Source of the DNA: Pseudoalteromonas neustonica
GTDB lineage: Bacteria; Pseudomonadota; Gammaproteobacteria; Enterobacterales; Alteromonadaceae
Length of the DNA: 64,000 bases
Direction: 5' to 3'
Assembly (NCBI RefSeq): GCF_001653135.1
Contig: NZ_BDDS01000013.1
Coordinates: 26,087 to 90,086 of the forward strand
Shown here piece by piece: positions 63,024 through 64,000 of the stretch. The notes beneath the pieces were generated by a model. It worked only from the letters and a program-made list of their open reading frames with translations. It was not told the origin of the DNA and searched no databases. The position numbers and the translations under genes are program-made. How positions within the stretch are numbered: the first letter of the stretch is position 1; each line of letters starts with the position of its first letter.

Positions 63024-63497
63024 TTAATACTTCCCTGTTTTAATATATGTTACGATTTTATCTGCATGATCCTCAATAAGTCCCTTTGATGTCCCTACTG
63101 CAGCTTTATTTCTTGACGTAACCTTTAACCTAGCGATAGTTTCATCGCTTTTTACATCCTTAATAACAACTATCGTTGAAATATTATCTGTGCCAGCCAT
63201 GAAACCGCCTAACGCTCTGGCTGCGCCATGCCTCATTTTATAATCAATGAAAGTAATTTCAATTTTCTTATTAGCATCATTACTAGTGCTTAGTCCAAAT
63301 TGACTCATTTGTGCTTCTAGCCTTGCTTTGAATAGAGACATCCCTTTTTCTGGAACGCTCGCTTCATCAATAACCTCTTGAGTAAATACATCTGACAATT
63401 GGTAGGTGTAACTACGTTCAACTATTAATTTTGTACTTGAACAACCTGTTAATACAACAAAGCTTAATATAATCACTAAAAATCTAACGTTTTTCAT
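63024..63497 (-). CDS. Small lipoprotein, DUF4410-like
   Basis: 157 residues with lipobox VLTGC (C19). YTYQLSDVFTQEVIDEASVPEKG, KKIEITFIDYKMRHGAARALGG and DKIVTYIKTGKY follow the pattern of the DUF4410 lipoproteins, function unknown. Single gene. Confidence 0.65.
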   Translation of the reverse strand: MKNVRFLVIILSFVVLTGCSSTKLIVERSYTYQLSDVFTQEVIDEASVPEKGMSLFKARLEAQMSQFGLSTSNDANKKIEITFIDYKMRHGAARALGGFMAGTDNISTIVVIKDVKSDETIARLKVTSRNKAAVGTSKGLIEDHADKIVTYIKTGKY

Positions 63498-63728
63498 AAT
63501 TTCTCATGGTAAACAGAACTTAAGTTGACACCCATCTTAATTATTTATTGGAAGCAAAACAATAAACACATCGCTTGAAGTCATTAGTAAGTGAACATTT
63601 TCGACATAATCACGATTTAAACACAGTTTCAATGAATTTGACTAAATTCAAAAATGCAGGAGTCTACATTGCGGGCACATACGCTTTTCCCTTGAAGAGC
63701 AATTTTAAGTTTTAAATGAGTGTGAACA

Positions 63729-64000
63729 CTACGCCAGAAGTTTTTCGCAGTTGCTGAGGTTGCTGCGTCGTTTTCTGTTTAAATTTTCACAGTAACTTGT
63801 GTGTGATGACGGTCTACCAACTGCACCATGAAATACGCGGGTAAAGTGTGTAGTGAGTTTTAACCAGTTTTCTGGGGAGATATTGATGCGATCTAAAAGT
63901 GGTAAGTTTGCCTCTTCAATGTGGCCGCGCTTATCTTCACGCAAGCATCGCCCTGTGAGCTCTACTAATTCAAGATAAGATTTTAACTCAAACGGTAATC
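63729..64000 (-). CDS. Transposase, Y1 (IS200/RAYT) type, C-terminal part at window edge
   Basis: The last 90 residues of a gene that continues past the right edge. The first visible residues LPFELKSYLELVELTGRCLRED are the typical start of the C-terminal half of Y1_Tnp-domain REP-associated transposases, followed by LDRINISPENWLKL and a basic Arg/Asn-rich end (LNRKRRSNLSNCEKLLA). The catalytic HuH/Tyr region is outside the window, so it cannot be told whether the gene is intact. No REP-like repeat is seen beside it in 63498-63728. Confidence 0.65.
   Translation of the reverse strand, partial: LPFELKSYLELVELTGRCLREDKRGHIEEANLPLLDRINISPENWLKLTTHFTRVFHGAVGRPSSHTSYCENLNRKRRSNLSNCEKLLA

Noticed and set aside
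1..64000. CRISPR array, tRNA or rRNA genes, prophage or defence island
   Set aside because: No regularly spaced direct repeats, no cloverleaf or rRNA-like sequence and no phage or defence gene sets were seen on reading both strands; a tRNAscan or defence HMM search could not be run.

Overview
The window reads as an ordinary chromosomal segment of a marine gammaproteobacterium of the order Alteromonadales, most likely a Pseudoalteromonas. This is inferred from the AT-rich base composition, a gamma-type thr leader and attenuator, and a gene set of RdgC, DinB, CstA, a periplasmic dipeptidyl peptidase IV, many sensor kinases, a TonB receptor and a GlyGly-CTERM lipoprotein. No rRNA, tRNA, CRISPR array or prophage was recognised. 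Layout from left to right: 1-785 holds the start of thrA (cut by the window edge), its attenuator and the thrL leader peptide on the minus strand. 866-5512 has a single-domain response regulator divergent from a sensor kinase, a MITE-like repeat, rdgC and an HDOD protein. 5784-18912 is housekeeping and protein breakdown: an M49-like metallopeptidase lipoprotein, a HIT protein, DPP IV, a chemoreceptor, an M17 aminopeptidase, CstA, dinB with a LexA box, a thioesterase and a Tas-like aldo/keto reductase. 18990-25240 is a minus-strand phosphorelay cluster: NtrC-type regulator, a 66-residue free-standing histidine-kinase dimerisation hairpin, CHASE3 kinase, Rcp1-like regulator, a REC-kinase-REC-REC hybrid, and an FAH-family enzyme. 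The free-standing hairpin is the most unusual coding feature. 25408-42679 is mixed metabolism, transport and membrane genes: NUDIX, YgjV, a Crp-like regulator with a nitronate monooxygenase, a Sad-type dehydrogenase, an EEP-family protein, a phospholipase-A2-like secreted protein, an ABC-F ATPase, a rhombosortase-target lipoprotein, a TonB receptor, a Na/Pi cotransporter and a four-gene operon ending in an AraC regulator. 42849-46130 has an ECF sigma factor, a probable anti-sigma factor and a YfbK-like VWA lipoprotein. 46312-51587 has an MFS carrier, small proteins, a desaturase, an outer-membrane barrel and a GNAT enzyme. 51934-59139 is a regulated export module: an NtrB-like kinase and NtrC-like regulator face an adaptor, an ABC ATPase and an FtsX-like permease. 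The gap between them carries a perfect 16-bp palindrome and a near-consensus sigma-54 promoter. 59326-64000 has a DUF3667 membrane protein, a YkvA protein, a VOC protein, an AraC regulator, a small lipoprotein and the C-terminal end of a Y1/RAYT-type transposase. Two dispersed non-coding repeat families occur. Family A has two copies with terminal repeat GGGCGTGTTGACC. Family B has two full copies and four fragments or remnants with terminal repeat TATACCCAAGCCACCTCAA. One family B copy supplies the last 32 codons of a small gene.
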